Source: Tubulanus polymorphus
Taxonomy: Eukaryota > Nemertea > Palaeonemertea > Tubulaniformes > Tubulanidae
DNA: 64,000 nucleotides
Direction of reading: 5' to 3'
Assembly (NCBI RefSeq): GCF_964204645.1
Contig: NC_134032.1
Coordinates: 4,862,916 to 4,926,915 of the forward strand
The notes under the pieces are model-generated. The model had not been told where the DNA came from. It did no database searches and worked only from the letters and a program-made list of their open reading frames with translations. The number at the start of each line of letters is the position of its first letter. Position 1 is the first letter of the stretch. Both the position numbers and the translations under genes were made by a program. Positions 38,441 to 51,206 of this stretch are shown here, in pieces.

Positions 38441-40964
38441 AAGTGACAAACAATGATTTATTGACTTTCTGAAAATGCCATATAATATATTTTTAGAACA
38501 AATAAACGTTGAATATTTTATCATACGGGAGTCTCCTACAATTTTGAAGTATCGGAAAAATTTCAAGCTCAAACATTCCGAACTGAATATTTTCTGAAAA
38601 TAGATCCAAATTTAGTTTAAAAACAGAAAATGTGAAAACTTTATTGGCAATTAGCGTTTTTAAAACGGTAAATGTCCCGTTCTAGACGATGTAAAAACAT
38701 TTTGAGTATGTGGAATTAAGTGGACACCTTCACATATATTGTTATGGTTTTACGTCAAGAAACAGCGATTTTACCAGACCTTGACTAAGTTATATAATAT
38801 TTCAAGGTTACCTTAAAATATTAATGTAAGTATCGATCGTCGAAGTATCTAACGAAATTAAAAGAGGAGCACACTTATTTATAGTTGCCACAGAAATAGT
38901 TCAAATGATTATCCACGACAATAAAGCGTTCCTAATAAAGCTTATTTCAATTAAAAACTTCTTAATTAGAAACAGACAGCGTATGACAGCATTTATAATA
39001 CGCGCTATGAGGACGCAGTAGTGCAACGCGCGGTTATACGTGAAAACAGAGTATATATACACTTTTCTGCCATGCACTGCGGTGTGTATGTACGTACGTT
39101 AGATATATGGATTACATACCAAGCTGATTTACGTAGTGCGCGGATTTTAACGTGTATGCGCTGTTACGCCAATATACCGCAAAAACATCGGCAAACACAC
39201 TAAATAGCCTACGGCAATAGCAAATAAAAAGGCGCACACAACTGTGTGGAACCAATTCACTCTCATTTCAACAAAAACGATGCCAAACATTTGTCGACTG
39301 CCTCTCTCCCATCCTCGCTTGCCAGGGGTCCGGTATCACTCCCTAACTCCCTTCCACCAGCCCCCTGGCCTCACGAAGCGTGATTTCATTACTGGCGCTG
39401 TTGCGCATGACGTCATATATCGATTTGCGAAATACTTCCTTGTTCAGTAAAACGTTCGCTGATTGGTCCATTTAACGGGAAAACCAATAGAAGCCTAAAG
39501 TCGTTTGTTACAAGCGCTGTGATTGGTACGACCGGATTCTGGTCGGCTAGTAACGACTCCAACGACTCGTGAGGTCAAGGGGTTCGGCGAAAAGCTTCAG
39601 CGTAGTGGGTTCGAATCCCTTGACGGGTGAAGATGCCTCTCTCCAAAAACGCCGGCTCTCGGACTGGCGCCATCGTCCGTTACTCTTTCAAAAAAGGAAT
39701 GTATTTTGTACGAGTCGGTCAAAATAAGACAATGACAGAAGGACTATAGAAATTGCCACACTTACTAAGTTCGAAATACTAAATTAGATAGCCGACTCTA
39801 TTACAATCCTCACAACCGAACAAACCTACAGCGAACTAAGCTCGGCACAAATACAAAATGAATTGCTCGCAATTTTGTAACTCCCAAAATTACGTCAGAG
39901 GTGCCGAAATTCCCGGAAATTCCAAGAATTTCCCGTATTAACGTCGGAAACTCAAATATAGGTCAACACAAGAAAATTATAGAAAGCGAAGAATGTTCGA
40001 TGTTTTTCGCGTTTTTCTCGAAAAATATTGCATCATCCGTTCAAAGCTTACCGGCCTGACTTCCGCGCATCAATTCTACTTGCAAGTATAACCACTAAAT
40101 TTTGTGCCCATACTCTTGGCAGACTGTCAACCAACAGCCATAACATAGGTAAACCAAAAAGTGAACCTACTCGTAAACTATTCTTTCTTCTGTCAATTTT
40201 AGAAAAGTCTACAAAAGTCACTTCCTTTTATTACATTATATTTTTGGAGGGAAACGATCAGAGGGACGGATAATGACTGAGGGAAAATGAATGAATACCC
40301 GAAATTCCCCTTGTTAAAATCCCCTAGGTTAAAATCCCAAATTCATCAAAGTAGGTAAAAACCCCCTCCTTTTGAATGTAGTGTAAGTAGATAGAATCTG
40401 AAGGCCGATTTATCCATAGTATTGATAGCGATATCTAGTGACCGTACACAAGCACAAAGACAGTATTATCAGAAGTTACGAACCGAACTAGCCGAGAGAA
40501 CAAGCAAATGTGAGAAAGGCTTATTATCAGAGGGGACCACATCGTAAGCAGACAACTGCCCTTTCGTGTGGGGGAACCCCAAGACGAATCATGAAGAATT
40601 ATTACAAAAACAGAATGTAATAACAAAAAAACAAGAATCAAGTAAATCAAAGTAAAAATCCTTTAAAAGCCAGAAACATTTACAACGATTACAACAATTA
40701 CAACAAAAAATGTGAAAAGGCGTGTCAAAAAAGTCCAATCAATCTCCGAAAGAAATTCTTTTGTACGATGAAAATACTGAATTAATCAAAGATAATTCGC
40801 CGTGTAAAATACACAGATAATCGGATAATACAAATCAAGCCAATCAACGAAGGATATTCAAGAATCACCAATCATCGAATTTAGCAATAAATAATGCCAA
40901 CTTCAGTAATTCTATCTCGAATCATCATCGCCAAGGAAGTGAAAATAAACTGAAAGTTCTATGT
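38441..40964. other. Non-coding host sequence
   Basis: No gene supported; the short ORFs here look random. A B-box-like GGTTCGAATCCC at about 39609-39620 sits in a short stem (GTCAAGGG...CCCTTGAC), probably another SINE scrap. Confidence 0.6.
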
Positions 40965-42147
40965 ATGAATGTAGACAATATGATGAACAAAAAACCGGAA
41001 ATCGATGCACTAAAATTAGAACATAACCCAGACATTATATGCATAACTGAAGTAAAACCTAAATCAAGCAGGCTGCAGCTTGATGCACGCAATGTCTTCT
41101 TTAACGGATCAAGCGACCACGAAACCTTTACCAACATTGAGAATGAAGGGAGATGGATCGCTATATATTTCCATGCGGAACTAAAGCCCTGTTTCCCTGC
41201 TCTCGAGACAACTGATAAGATATATTCTGAGCAAACAAGCGAGGTAATCTGGGTCGAGTTACCACGTTATACTGCCACAGACAAACCCACTCTAATAGGA
41301 TGTGCCTACAGGAGCCCAAACAGTGATCATGACAAGAATACAAATTTCACCAGAATGATAGAATCACTAGGCACACTTGGCCAAAAGTATAACATAATAC
41401 TCTGTGGAGACATCAACTTGCCCGAAATTGACTGGACAAACAAAAAGTGCAGAACTACTGGATCTCATGTTTCAAAACAAATACTAGATGCTAGTATGGA
41501 TGCCTTCCTAGAGCAACATGTAAAGGAACCCACGCAACACCGTGGCAATCAAAGAGAGAATATTCTAGACCTGATCTTCACAAATGAACCACACCTAATA
41601 GAGGAAGTTAAACACCTTGCCCCAATCTGCTCAAGCCACCATGATTGTCTCCTATCCCACATTGAAAATGTCTGCAAGCTCCACACTGCTTTAAAATTAG
41701 GAAGAAGAAATTATAATACAGGAAACTCCGAAAGCTTAAGACAATTCCTCATGAATAATTTACTGGAGAATAACCTGGCTGAAATGAATCTGGATGAATG
41801 CTGGGACCATATAAAAGAGAAAATAAAATGCGCGAAAGCAGAGCACATCCCTCAATACCACGCACCTCGCTGGAAACAACATTCTCCACGATGTGTAAAG
41901 TCACAAAAAAACACGCGGCGTGGAAAAGGTATCTCGAACATAAAACCCCTGAAAATTACAGAAATTACCAAATAGCCAATAATGCAACAAAAAGCGAAAC
42001 CAGAAAGACTGTCAGAGAGTACGATGAGAACCTGTCACATGAAGTGAAAACAAACCCAAAGGCTTTCTGGAGGTATTGCAAAAGCAAAACTAGTGTCAGA
42101 AGTAGAATTCCCGACCTACAGATACAAAACGCGGAACTGATAACTGA
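40965..42147 (+). pseudogene. LINE endonuclease domain and linker, truncated
   Basis: An endonuclease/exonuclease/phosphatase domain: NPDIICITEVKPKS (catalytic Glu), VIWVELPRYTATDKPTLIGC, AYRSPN, NIILCGDINLPEIDW, ILDLIFTNEP and SSHHDCLLS near the C-terminus. Residues after ~270 form the LINE linker, which shifts frame near 41850-41900 (WKRYLEHKTPENYRNYQIAN, NPKAFWRYCKSKT). It ends at ~42147, where opposite-strand BEL sequence begins, so no reverse transcriptase follows. The nuclease domain itself is uninterrupted. Confidence 0.85.
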
Positions 42148-43925
42148 TAACTGGCGCCAGCGTTTCCTGATGTTTCGTGCTTGAAATATGCCGGGGGTAA
42201 AGTTGAGCCAGCTGTCAGTAACAACAAATGATTAGGTGGAGGAGCTTCCAAATCTAATGGATCATTTGAAACAGCAGTTATGGACCGACTGTTTATAACA
42301 GCTTCCACCTCACACATTAAAGTGCATAAGCCCTCATCGTCTTGAACTTTCATTAAAGCAGCAAGAACGTTACGGACTGTACGAATTTGACGCTTCCACA
42401 CACCGCCTATGTGGGAAGCAGTAGGCGGATTGAAATGCCACTCAATTTCCTTCTGTAACAGAAAAACGTGAATTTTATCCTTGTTCCAATCTTGTATAGC
42501 ATCACGCAATTCCCTATTTCCTCCGACGAAGATGGTACCGTTGTCACTCCAAATACATGTAGGTGTACCTCGTCTTTCCATGAATCTGCGTAAGCCATTA
42601 ATAAACGATGTTGTATCAAGTGAACATTTCTATGTGTACAGCTCGAACTGACAAACAAGTGAATATGCATCCGTAGCGTTTAACTTGCGAATGAAGCTGC
42701 TTAACGAGAAACGGACCAAAGAAGTCCACACCCACGTATGTAAATAGGGATTCACAAGGAGTAACCCTTTCTTCGGGTAAATCAGCCATCTTGTTTTCCT
42801 AAGCATTTACCACGCCTACGTCTACAATCGTAACAGAGATTTAAAACCTTCCATACTTCAGATTTACCGTTGACGATCCAGAATTTAGCACGAATTACCG
42901 ACAGAATATGATCACGACCAGAATGACCATACATCTCGTGATACTCTTGGATAATCAGATCTGAAATTTGCGCAGCTGTACAGCTGTGGTCATACAGCGG
43001 TTGTACATACGAAAGCACGGCTTTCTCGGCTTGCCTCAATTCATGTACCGTTATAGGATCAGCAACTTTGACACCATTCAACCATCCTGCCAAATTCACT
43101 TAGAAGCGTAGAATCCAAGCGATACATCGCATCAACCGTGTCCATGACGAAAATCGCTGGAAGTACATCATACATGGGTCCTACGCCTCAGTCACTACCA
43201 GTGTACAGATATGTTTTTGTATGTTTTCTACTTCGACGTCAGTTGTGGATTTACCCTCCACATCAGGTTGATTCGGCCACTCCGATTCCAAAGACGATAG
43301 GAACGCCGGCCCCGTCAACCATCTTGAGTTTTCATCCGGAAACTGTTGAACCCTAAACCCGCGTGATGCATCGTCTGCTGGATTATCAGCACCATTAACA
43401 AAGAACCATTGATCAGGGGTAGTCAGGTCTCTGATAATAGAAATCCGGTTTGCAACATTGACCTGAAAGCGTAGATTCTCATTCCTGATATATTTTAATA
43501 CGGCTGTGCTAACAGTCCAGAAGTACGACGTTTCCACCTGGATACCAATCTCATTGCGAATTAAACGGTCGAGCCTCGCGGTGGCTGTTGCTGCAGCTAA
43601 CTCTAACCTAGGGATGGTTATGATCCTCAAAGGTGTAACCCGTGATTTAGCCATGATTAAACTACAATGAATTTCACCAGCTGCATTGACCAATCGTTTA
43701 TAGCTCACAGCTCCATAACCACGTTCGGAAGCGTCGCTGAAATGATGCAGCTGAGCAGAGCAGACGTCTCCAAAGTTCGAAGGCTTGAAACATCGACCTA
43801 TACGTAAACTCTCTAAGCTCGGAAGTTCGGCCAACCATGAACGCCATTTCTCCTCGTAGATCACTGGTATCTCATCATCCCAGCCAAGTTTCATCTTACA
43901 TAATTCTTGCATAAGTCACGGCTGT
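42148..43925 (-). pseudogene. BEL/Pao retrotransposon 3 fragment
   Basis: Read 43925 to 42148: RT connection (MQELCKMKLGWDDEIP), RNase H-like (LHHFSDASERGYGAVSYKRL, SRVTPLRIITIPRLELAAAT, NGADNPADDASRGF), integrase zinc-binding domain (YHEMYGHSGRDHILSVIRAK ... CYDCRRRRG), then a broken integrase core (ERRGTPTCIWSDNGTIFVGG, PTASHIGGVWKRQI with the catalytic Glu replaced by Lys in this reading). Several frameshifts. It lacks both LTRs. Confidence 0.85.
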
Positions 43926-44643
43926 ACAGCGAGGAAACTTGAAGCAACCTTGACCCTACTTAGTATGCGAACGCGCACCTGTAGCATATTCAGCCAGCGG
44001 AGTCATCGGCGTTTGTCGATGATTTCCGATTCATATTAAATAAGTTTGTAAGCTATATTTTATTAGTCTTGTGATGAATATTCAATTGTATTTTGCTAAT
44101 ATACGATATTTAAACTTTCTTTTCATAAATAAATTGATATTACGGTATTTTATAAAATTAGATTTCGTGCGGAGTCATGTGACCGTACATCATGGCGGAT
44201 TGTAAACAAAAAGTGATGACAGCTAGAGAAGATGAATATGTCTTTAAATTACACCCAAAAATGTGTTTTCCTACCAAATAACAATGATCAACTATTAGGA
44301 TACGACGGTTACTATTGTTTTAAGATCATCATGCTTTCAAATGGAAGAATGAAACGACAGCTTGTCACCGGAAAGCGATTCAATCCAAATTCAATTAGTT
44401 TTATTGAAAACTGCCGCTGATCAAATCACGTATAAAGGATAAAGCATGAGTTCACCCACGGTAAGTACTTTATTGCTATATGAATAAACAAAATATGAGG
44501 CCAGAATGTATGCACCTTCGTTCGATTTGCTGCCGATAGCCTAGGCTACTAGCCTACCTATACATCACATACACGTCTATTCAAATGTATAGTTAATTAT
44601 CCTCTATAAACCGCCATACTTTCTATACTGTCAAAATCCTTAA
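43926..44643. other. Non-coding host sequence
   Basis: No convincing gene; a 62-codon ORF at 44232-44420 has no recognisable features. Confidence 0.6.
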
Positions 44644-44870
44644 ATGTAGCGGCACACAAGCGTATTTTCGCCCGATCGCGGCGAATTTATAAATCGCCCG
44701 AAAAATTCGCTCGTGTGGCCACTCACGGCGACGACGATTTCGTCGGCCGACTCGATCGCCCGGCGAATCGCCCGTATCAAACATGTTTAATATTTTCGGC
44801 CGATTATTTACACCGGCGATCGGGTGTATGAATTCGCCGGCGAATTCGCTAGCGCTCGTGTGTCCCTAGC
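44644..44870. mobile_element. Palindromic MITE, piggyBac-like family, copy 2
   Basis: 227 bp flanked by TTAA on both sides (44640-44643 and 44871-44874). The right end GCTCGTGTGTCCCTAGC matches the left end of copy 1 inverted, and long interior stretches (GTGGCCACTCACGGCG..., CGGCCGATTATTTACACCGG) are complementary to copy 1. TTAA targets suggest a piggyBac-class transposase in trans. Confidence 0.75.
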
Positions 44871-44874
44871 TTAA

Positions 44875-45282
44875 TACTGATGCGGGCGGGCGGTAGGCCT
44901 ATCAGAGGCTTGCTGGCTGTAGGCTACATCTCTCTCCCTTGCCCTCCCTATTTTGTTTTATCTCTCGTCATCACTTAAGACCGAATCAGGCAGGGCTGTC
45001 AATGAGAATCAGTAATTAAGTATGAACTAAAACTGGTTATAAGTTTCAGCTTGTTTTTTCTTTTATTTTTCAGAAATTACATAAATTTATGACGTGCAAC
45101 AGTGATTTACATCATAGAACAAAAACTAATTAGAGAATCTGGAACTGATTGGGAAGCTAGCTTCGAAGGTACAGTTCCTCAAAATTTTCGGCATTTTAAG
45201 TTTTTAAACATTATAACAAGTATGATGAATAAACTTATATCAATGCATATTCAGCTCATGAAGAAATATTTCTCATTATAGG
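44875..45282. other. 3' flank of the spliced gene
   Basis: No ORF. A candidate 3' UTR for the - strand gene at 45283-48651. Confidence 0.4.
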
Positions 45283-48200
45283 TTAAACCTGATCACTGAC
45301 ATTGCTACATTTCTGGCAAGTTCGTGTATTACTCGATGGTGACATTTTCTTGAAGAATCCTCCACAGTTACACTTCCGGATTATTTTGTGTAAGTGCAGT
45401 GATTTTGTTGAGTAGAGACCTTGATTCAAAAACATTAATTTTGTGCGGACTACTCTGTTCCGCAAACAGGAATAGATTCTGGCATCTTGGTTCATACTCG
45501 CATGCTTGCTTTCAAGCCCCTGCTCTCCAAAGAGCCCCAATGACTTCCATGTTTGGATGAATTCAGGCACGTGATAGATCAAAACATGCAATTTGGGAGT
45601 TATATTCGCCGTGGGGAAATTTTGAGGAAACCATGTACCAAATTCATGAATACTGTTCACTACATGTTCTATTTCAGGTTCGGACAAAAACCGACAAGCT
45701 GAATATACTTGATAGATATCTTGAAACTTCTCGAAAAGATCCAAAAATAACTTTCGGTCATTCGGATAATTGTTGAGACAGGATAATAGTATTTGTGGAT
45801 TGTTAATTCCATTTTCCTCATCCTTTTTAAACAACTTGTGTACATGGTTTCCTACAAAGCTATTCGAGTGATATGCCTGTCTGTCGACTCCTATCTTTTT
45901 AAGATTTTCATTTAGATCTTTTTGTATTGGTCCCATCTCTAAGGTTATGTCCTTATATATTTGGTTAAGCTTGGTTCTTCTCGGATTTAACAGTACTTTT
46001 ATTGATGGAATTTCTATATCTTTGATTTTGCTCATGTTTTCTTCTGCTTGTTTCAGGAATTTATCCGGTGTTATTTTTTTGTCCGCAAGTGGCCGACATT
46101 TCAAACAAAGGAAATCGCTATCAGAAATATCAGGATCATATACAGATTGAACACATTGGCTGTGGTATGGTGCTTCGCAGTTCGTGCAATACAAATATAT
46201 ATGTGGCTGCGGATTCTCAATAGAACGAATTATACAAATCGGCGCCCCACAGTTTAATGGACTAGAGCGTTTTTTCTTTGCATTTTTCAATAAGTCGACT
46301 AGCTCTTGACAAGATTGTAACTTCTGTTTTAGGCTATCCAGTTCATCCTGCAAGCTAGTTACAGATGCTGAAGCTGCTCTCCATGCTTCCCATTGCTCGG
46401 GAAAACGTTCTCCGAGGGAAGATTCATCAAGTTCACAACAACGTTTTTCTAGCATCTCGAAGAACATTAACCCTAAGCCAAGAGAAACATGGAGACCAGG
46501 AGGAACTAGATGGCCTAAATCAGAGGGCTTGAAAAGCATACTACTTTGAATATTTTGTGTCTCCGCACCAATAACCCGTGGTGTAGCTTCAGCAGTTTGT
46601 GCATTCCTTAAATAGGACCCGATTGAACGCGATTGGTACTGCTTGAATGTTGGGGTATGAGGTGTTGCATCTTTTTTGCGCAAATCATGGAGTGTTACCT
46701 CACACCATAGGCATGGATAAGATGATGCGCTGCCTTGATGGCCCATCATCTGGCAAAGGAAATGAAGGTCCCCCATTAGAAATAGTCTAACGGTAATTTC
46801 TTGATCAAAAACGATGATGGTTTTGACAGTTGAAATTTCACCCTGGAATTTTCCAAAAACCTTATTCAAATTCTCCAAACAGTCAACCCCTTCATAAAAA
46901 CTGATCAAATGCGTTTGATCTGGACTATTCGGGGATGGTCCGTTTATGATGGCTAGTACCATCTTTGTACTACCGCCCCCTTTATCCACCCCGATCTTTG
47001 CCCATATTTCGTCATGAAATTCTGGGGACCTATTTAACTGATTTTTCATTATCAGTTTTTCTACTGACTTTTGTATTAATAGCTCTATTGATGTCACAGA
47101 AACAAACGCTGACAATTGCTTTTCATGCGTTCTGCTATTAATTTCCAGTTCTATTTCACCAGCTTCAATGAATGTAGAAAACGACTCTTGTCTGGCTGCA
47201 AGCTCTTGTCTAATATTTCGACTAGACGGAAAAATCTGAATATTGTAATGTTTCAAGATTTTTTTAAGTTCAAGTAACTTATTCATCGGTAGTCTCAAAT
47301 TTAATTTCAATTCTATTACTTGAGTTGGATCTAATTGATTTACAGTTGCGATACCGGCCAACTCCAGAGCCTTTTTGACTAAATCAGGATACCTTTTCAT
47401 GAAACAAGATAATGTTACAGCCATATCATTGCCTGACGATGAAATAGAGGATAATTTATCCAAAACAAGTTTCAATTTTCTTGCTCTCGAGTCAAGAGTT
47501 TTCTTTGAGGCTGAACTGGAATTAATTGTTGGATGTTCTAATTTGGTGTAACAACTGCTTTTACTGCGAAAACTAGTAACAAGGGGAGTAGCTTCAAATG
47601 TTTCTAAGTTTGATGAATCTGTGTCAATTTTTAATAAATCTTGTGAATAAATTTGCTCAAGTTTCGCTTTCAAATTTTGAATTTCTTCATTCTTCTGTCG
47701 AATTTGGTCGGATAATTCATCGATTTTCTCTTTCATGGTAATCAAATCAGGATGACAAGAACATTGACAATGAGACTTAACAGGTGATATTGAACATAAG
47801 GAAACCGAATTTAGATCACTACACTGGAGGAGGACATCAATATCAGACAAATCTACACCATCTACACCATCAACAGCAGATATCTCGAGTGGATTTTCCA
47901 GCAAAATATCGTCATTAGTCGAGCTTTCCTCTCTTTCCGTAAATTCACTACTCTGGCTTTCTTCAAATGTTGAATTTGCAACTATGTCCCTAGTTTTTGT
48001 TCCTAGGGAAATGTTAAGAGGGAAGAATAAATATGATTGTAGAAAATGGGTCCTTTCAAAGACCTTCATTATTTGAATGAAATATGTGTTGAATTGAGCA
48101 GAATCAGAAATATTTGTCTCATATTTTTTGCAGATGTTAGTAAAAAATAAACCTGTACCGAATAAACCTGTACCACCTTAAACAGAGAAACTGAAACTGG

Positions 48201-48651
48201 CCTCAGGGGTTTAATAGAGAACAACATATTTATCATACCTGCATTATCCTCATACTTATACTTGCATTATCCTCATTGTCGTTATCCTTTCATTTAAGTC
48301 ATTTGATTGACAGTCACTCAATCAGAGTTCGAAATATAAAAAAACTTGTAAACCTCACAATCAACTAACGAATAACCAAAATTTCTAACATGTGTAATGA
48401 ATTTTAATTCTTTAATAAAAACATTCCAAAAAATATAGATATAAGACTCACTCCTACGCTTTTTTCTGGAACTTCCGAAGTACTTCTTTCTCGAATGGGC
48501 ACCTTGCTCGGTAGTGAGATTTACTGAGCGCTTTTTTGATGCTGTAAAAAGTGAAATATAGTGCATCTTAATGTTTTCATATTGCCTTAATCTTAATCTC
48601 AAGTTTAAAAAATTTGATATATTTACCAGTGGCTTGCTCAGCAGCAGACAT
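45283..48651 (-). CDS. Three-exon PHD-finger protein with probable RNase H/transposase-like core
   Basis: Predicted 944 residues from exons 48651-48627, 48541-48452 and 48002-45283. The donors GTAAAT and GTGAGT, the acceptors TTTTTACAG and TTTCCCTAG, and matching phases support the model. The N-terminus is basic and nuclear-localisation-like (RKKYFGSSRKKRR). An acidic Ser-rich part and a coiled coil near ISxVK..CxCSC follow. The core has IGVDKGGGSTKMVLAIINGP, FLMGDLHFLCQMMGHQGSAS with PCLWCEV, and later TPKLHVLIYHV and GLFGEQGLESKHASMNQ, with Asp/Asp/Glu positions that could form an RNase H-like active site. Between them lies a PHD-type finger (YCTNCEAPYHSQCVQ ... FLCLKCRP). I recall similar intronless and spliced genes multiplied in invertebrate genomes; either an old transposase or a domesticated gene. 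An alternative unspliced start exists at 48069. Confidence 0.7.
48003..48451 (-). other. Intron 2 of the spliced gene
   Basis: A GTGAGT donor and TTTCCCTAG acceptor, phase 1 on both sides, keep the reading frame into the large exon. Confidence 0.65.
48542..48626 (-). other. Intron 1 of the spliced gene
   Basis: 85 bases, GTAAAT donor and CACTTTTTACAG acceptor, phase 1. Confidence 0.65.
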
Positions 48652-49640
48652 TCCTAACGGTCAGTACTAATCATGCTAAAAATGAAAGAATAAATATCTG
48701 GTCAAATAAATGTACTTCATTTCACTAAATAAAATTTCTAGGCCTTTTCATCGGGTATTTCTGGGCTTCTTATATATCAAATTTCTGTAAAAAAATAGGA
48801 GAGCACCATTATTCTACTCCAAGAGGAAATACATGGGAGGGGAAATCATTTTAGGGGCCGGAAAGTGGCCGCTCTATAAAATCGGTCGAATTCTTACGAG
48901 GTACAAATTTACGAGCGTCAAAAAATCTCTGAAGCCCTAATTCGTCAATAGGGGTTATTGTATGTCAATTTCTTCATCTTTTTATGATCTACCTCGCTAA
49001 ATCGGAATCCACTATGAAGTATTATGTTTTAATGTTCGCTTTGGCATTAAACTATGAATAGCTTGGCATTTGGAGATGCCTAAATTATCAAAAAATTACT
49101 TACGATTTCGGAGCAGGTTGTCACGGTTTCTCCACCACGAACTAAAGTCTCAAACAATATACCGCGAGGTACCTCGGGTCTTCAGGAAGCGATCTATACT
49201 GGTTACGAATTAATATATGCCTATCCATTCATGTACTATGTACGCTCAAATACGAATGCCAAAGCCCGGTTTCTTCAGCTTTAAAGCGTTACCAGCAGGT
49301 GCGCGTTAGGTCACGTGCGCGCCTTAGCCTATCAACAAGACTTTCACGCCGAAACGTTTAAAAGGTCAAGTTTCTAACTTCGTAGAAGAGCTGTAGAGCC
49401 GTGAAGTGATTTTACAGGCAAGGTCAATGGAGCAGTAATCCTATCGGGTCGTATAACGAACTTGCTATAGAGAGTACTCCACGACGGGTAAGTGGTTTAT
49501 CCTTTATCTTAAATTTAAAGAGGAACTTATCGGTTTCTATATGCCAGAGCATCCCGAGAGCTCGCTCTGTAGGAAGTTGCGATTGTTAACTAAAATCCAT
49601 ATCCTTTAATGTATTAGCACGCGTCCGTCCGTCCGTCCGG
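48652..49640. other. Upstream region of the spliced gene, non-coding
   Basis: No ORF supported. The gene's promoter presumably lies in the first few hundred bases, but I see no definite core element. Confidence 0.5.
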
Positions 49641-49659
49641 TGTTCGGTTATATCCCTAC

Positions 49660-50330
49660 TAGTCCTACAGTTCTGATGGGATCTTGATGAAACTTGGTAT
49701 GAATGATCTATGGGGGAGTGCCTACAAAAGTACATAGCCATAATTTTGATATTGCATAAATTATGCAAATTAGGGCTATTTTTAGATTTTCACTAAAATC
49801 GCTACTCCTCCATCGATTTTCAGCGGATTTCAATCAAACTTGGAATGAATGATCTATGGGGGAGTGCCTACAAAAGTTTAGAGCCATACTTTTGATTTTG
49901 CATAAATTATGCAAATTAGGGCTATTTTTAGATTTTCACTTAAATTGCTACTTCTACTCCAGTTTTTAGTAGATTTCAACCAAACTTCATATGAATGATC
50001 TATTGGGGAGTGCCTACAAAAGTATACAGCCATATTTTTGATTTTGCATAAATTATGCAAATTAGGCCTTTTTTAGATTTTCCTTTCAATCGCTACTCCT
50101 CCAATTTTCAGCGGATTTCAAACTTAGTATGAATGTTTTTATAGGGGATTGTCTAAACCAGTATAGAGCCATATTCTAGATTATGCATAAATTTTGCAAA
50201 TTAGGGATAATTTTTTTAGATTTTCACTTAAATCGCTACACCTTCTTCAGTTTTTATCAAATTTGAATTAAACTTTTTATGAATGATCTATGGGATGATG
50301 CCTACATAAGTATAGAGGATGTTTTGCAAA
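49660..50330. repeat. ~145-bp tandem repeat, about 4.5 degenerate copies
   Basis: GAATGATCTATGGGGGAGTG recurs near 49701, 49845 and 49992 and in more diverged form near 50130 and 50280. Each unit also carries GCATAAATTATGCAAATTAG (self-complementary core GCATAAATTATGC). Short ORFs on both strands here are by-products. Confidence 0.85.
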
Positions 50331-50909
50331 TTAGTTCTATTTATAGATTTATCTTGTTTCATTTGTCCACCAGGGGGCACCCCTGGGGGTGGAGTTTCTA
50401 TTTCCTAAAATTGCTACAGCTATTAGTCCTACAGTTTGAAACAGATCAAGTCCAAATTTGGTATGAATATTCTATGGACCAATACCTACATAGTCAAGAG
50501 CCCTTTTTGGATTTGGCCAAAAGGGGGCACTCCTAGATATGCAGCTTCCATTTCTTCAAATCACACAGCGGAGCTATATGAGCCGATAGGCTCCTTGTTA
50601 CTAACCCATGTAACCCTTTGTATATTGGGTAAGGAAATACAATCGCTCGCTATTGTTTACAGTTTTCGCTTATCAGATTTCCGAAAGCCCGGATAAAGTA
50701 ACAGTACTCCGTGACATCGCCAGAGAAAATAGGCATTTCTGGTTTTGGCAACTACATACGAACCATATTTTCTATCATCAATTGCAGTCCAGGATAGGTA
50801 CCAGAACTCTGTGGATTTCCGCTCAATGAATTGTCCGAGCTAGACGGCTGCGATGCCTGCGTTTTCGGCGTAAATCTAGGTGCTTTGACCATTAAATATT
50901 GATTTGTTT
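50331..50909. other. Non-coding host sequence
   Basis: The tail of the diverged repeat family and unique sequence. No gene supported. Confidence 0.55.
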
Positions 50910-51206
50910 TTAAGCGCAAATTACATGTGAGATTTTCTTCCGTATCGAAATGAAAACAACTGACGCTTCGATTTCTTCATCATCTAACAGTGAGTCATGC
51001 ACGACTTGGTTGGCATTTTCGAATATTTTCCAGGCTTCATCAACTCCTAACAAAGCAACGTTCACTTCATCAGCTGAGAGATTCTTCTTTAACATATCCC
51101 TCAACTCATTTCTTTTCTTAGTGAGCGCGCCTTTATATCCAGCTCTGGATCGTTTCATTTTTTCTAAATCATCGACGGTTGGCTTCCTCTTTCCGTCGAC
51201 AGACAT
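50910..51206 (-). pseudogene. BEL/Pao gag N-terminal fragment
   Basis: 98 residues: a basic start (MSVDGKRKPTVDDLEKMKRS), RAGYKGALTKKRNELRDMLK, then a helical region with EVNVALLGVDEAWKIFENAN. The KxxRxxxKGxLTK pattern is typical of the extreme N-terminus of Pao-type gag. It ends after ~80 residues in unrelated sequence; no pol follows. Confidence 0.55.

Noticed and set aside
39572-39625. tRNA-like sequence with GGTTCGAATCCC
   Set aside because: Only the B box and a short outer stem fit; no A box, anticodon arm or proper T stem, so not called as a tRNA gene.
42407-42670. Separate 87-codon ORF on the - strand
   Set aside because: Alternative frame over the broken BEL integrase; not an independent gene.
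49586-50060. Two similar ~60-codon ORFs on the - strand
   Set aside because: They are readings through the 145-bp tandem repeat, with no coding features.
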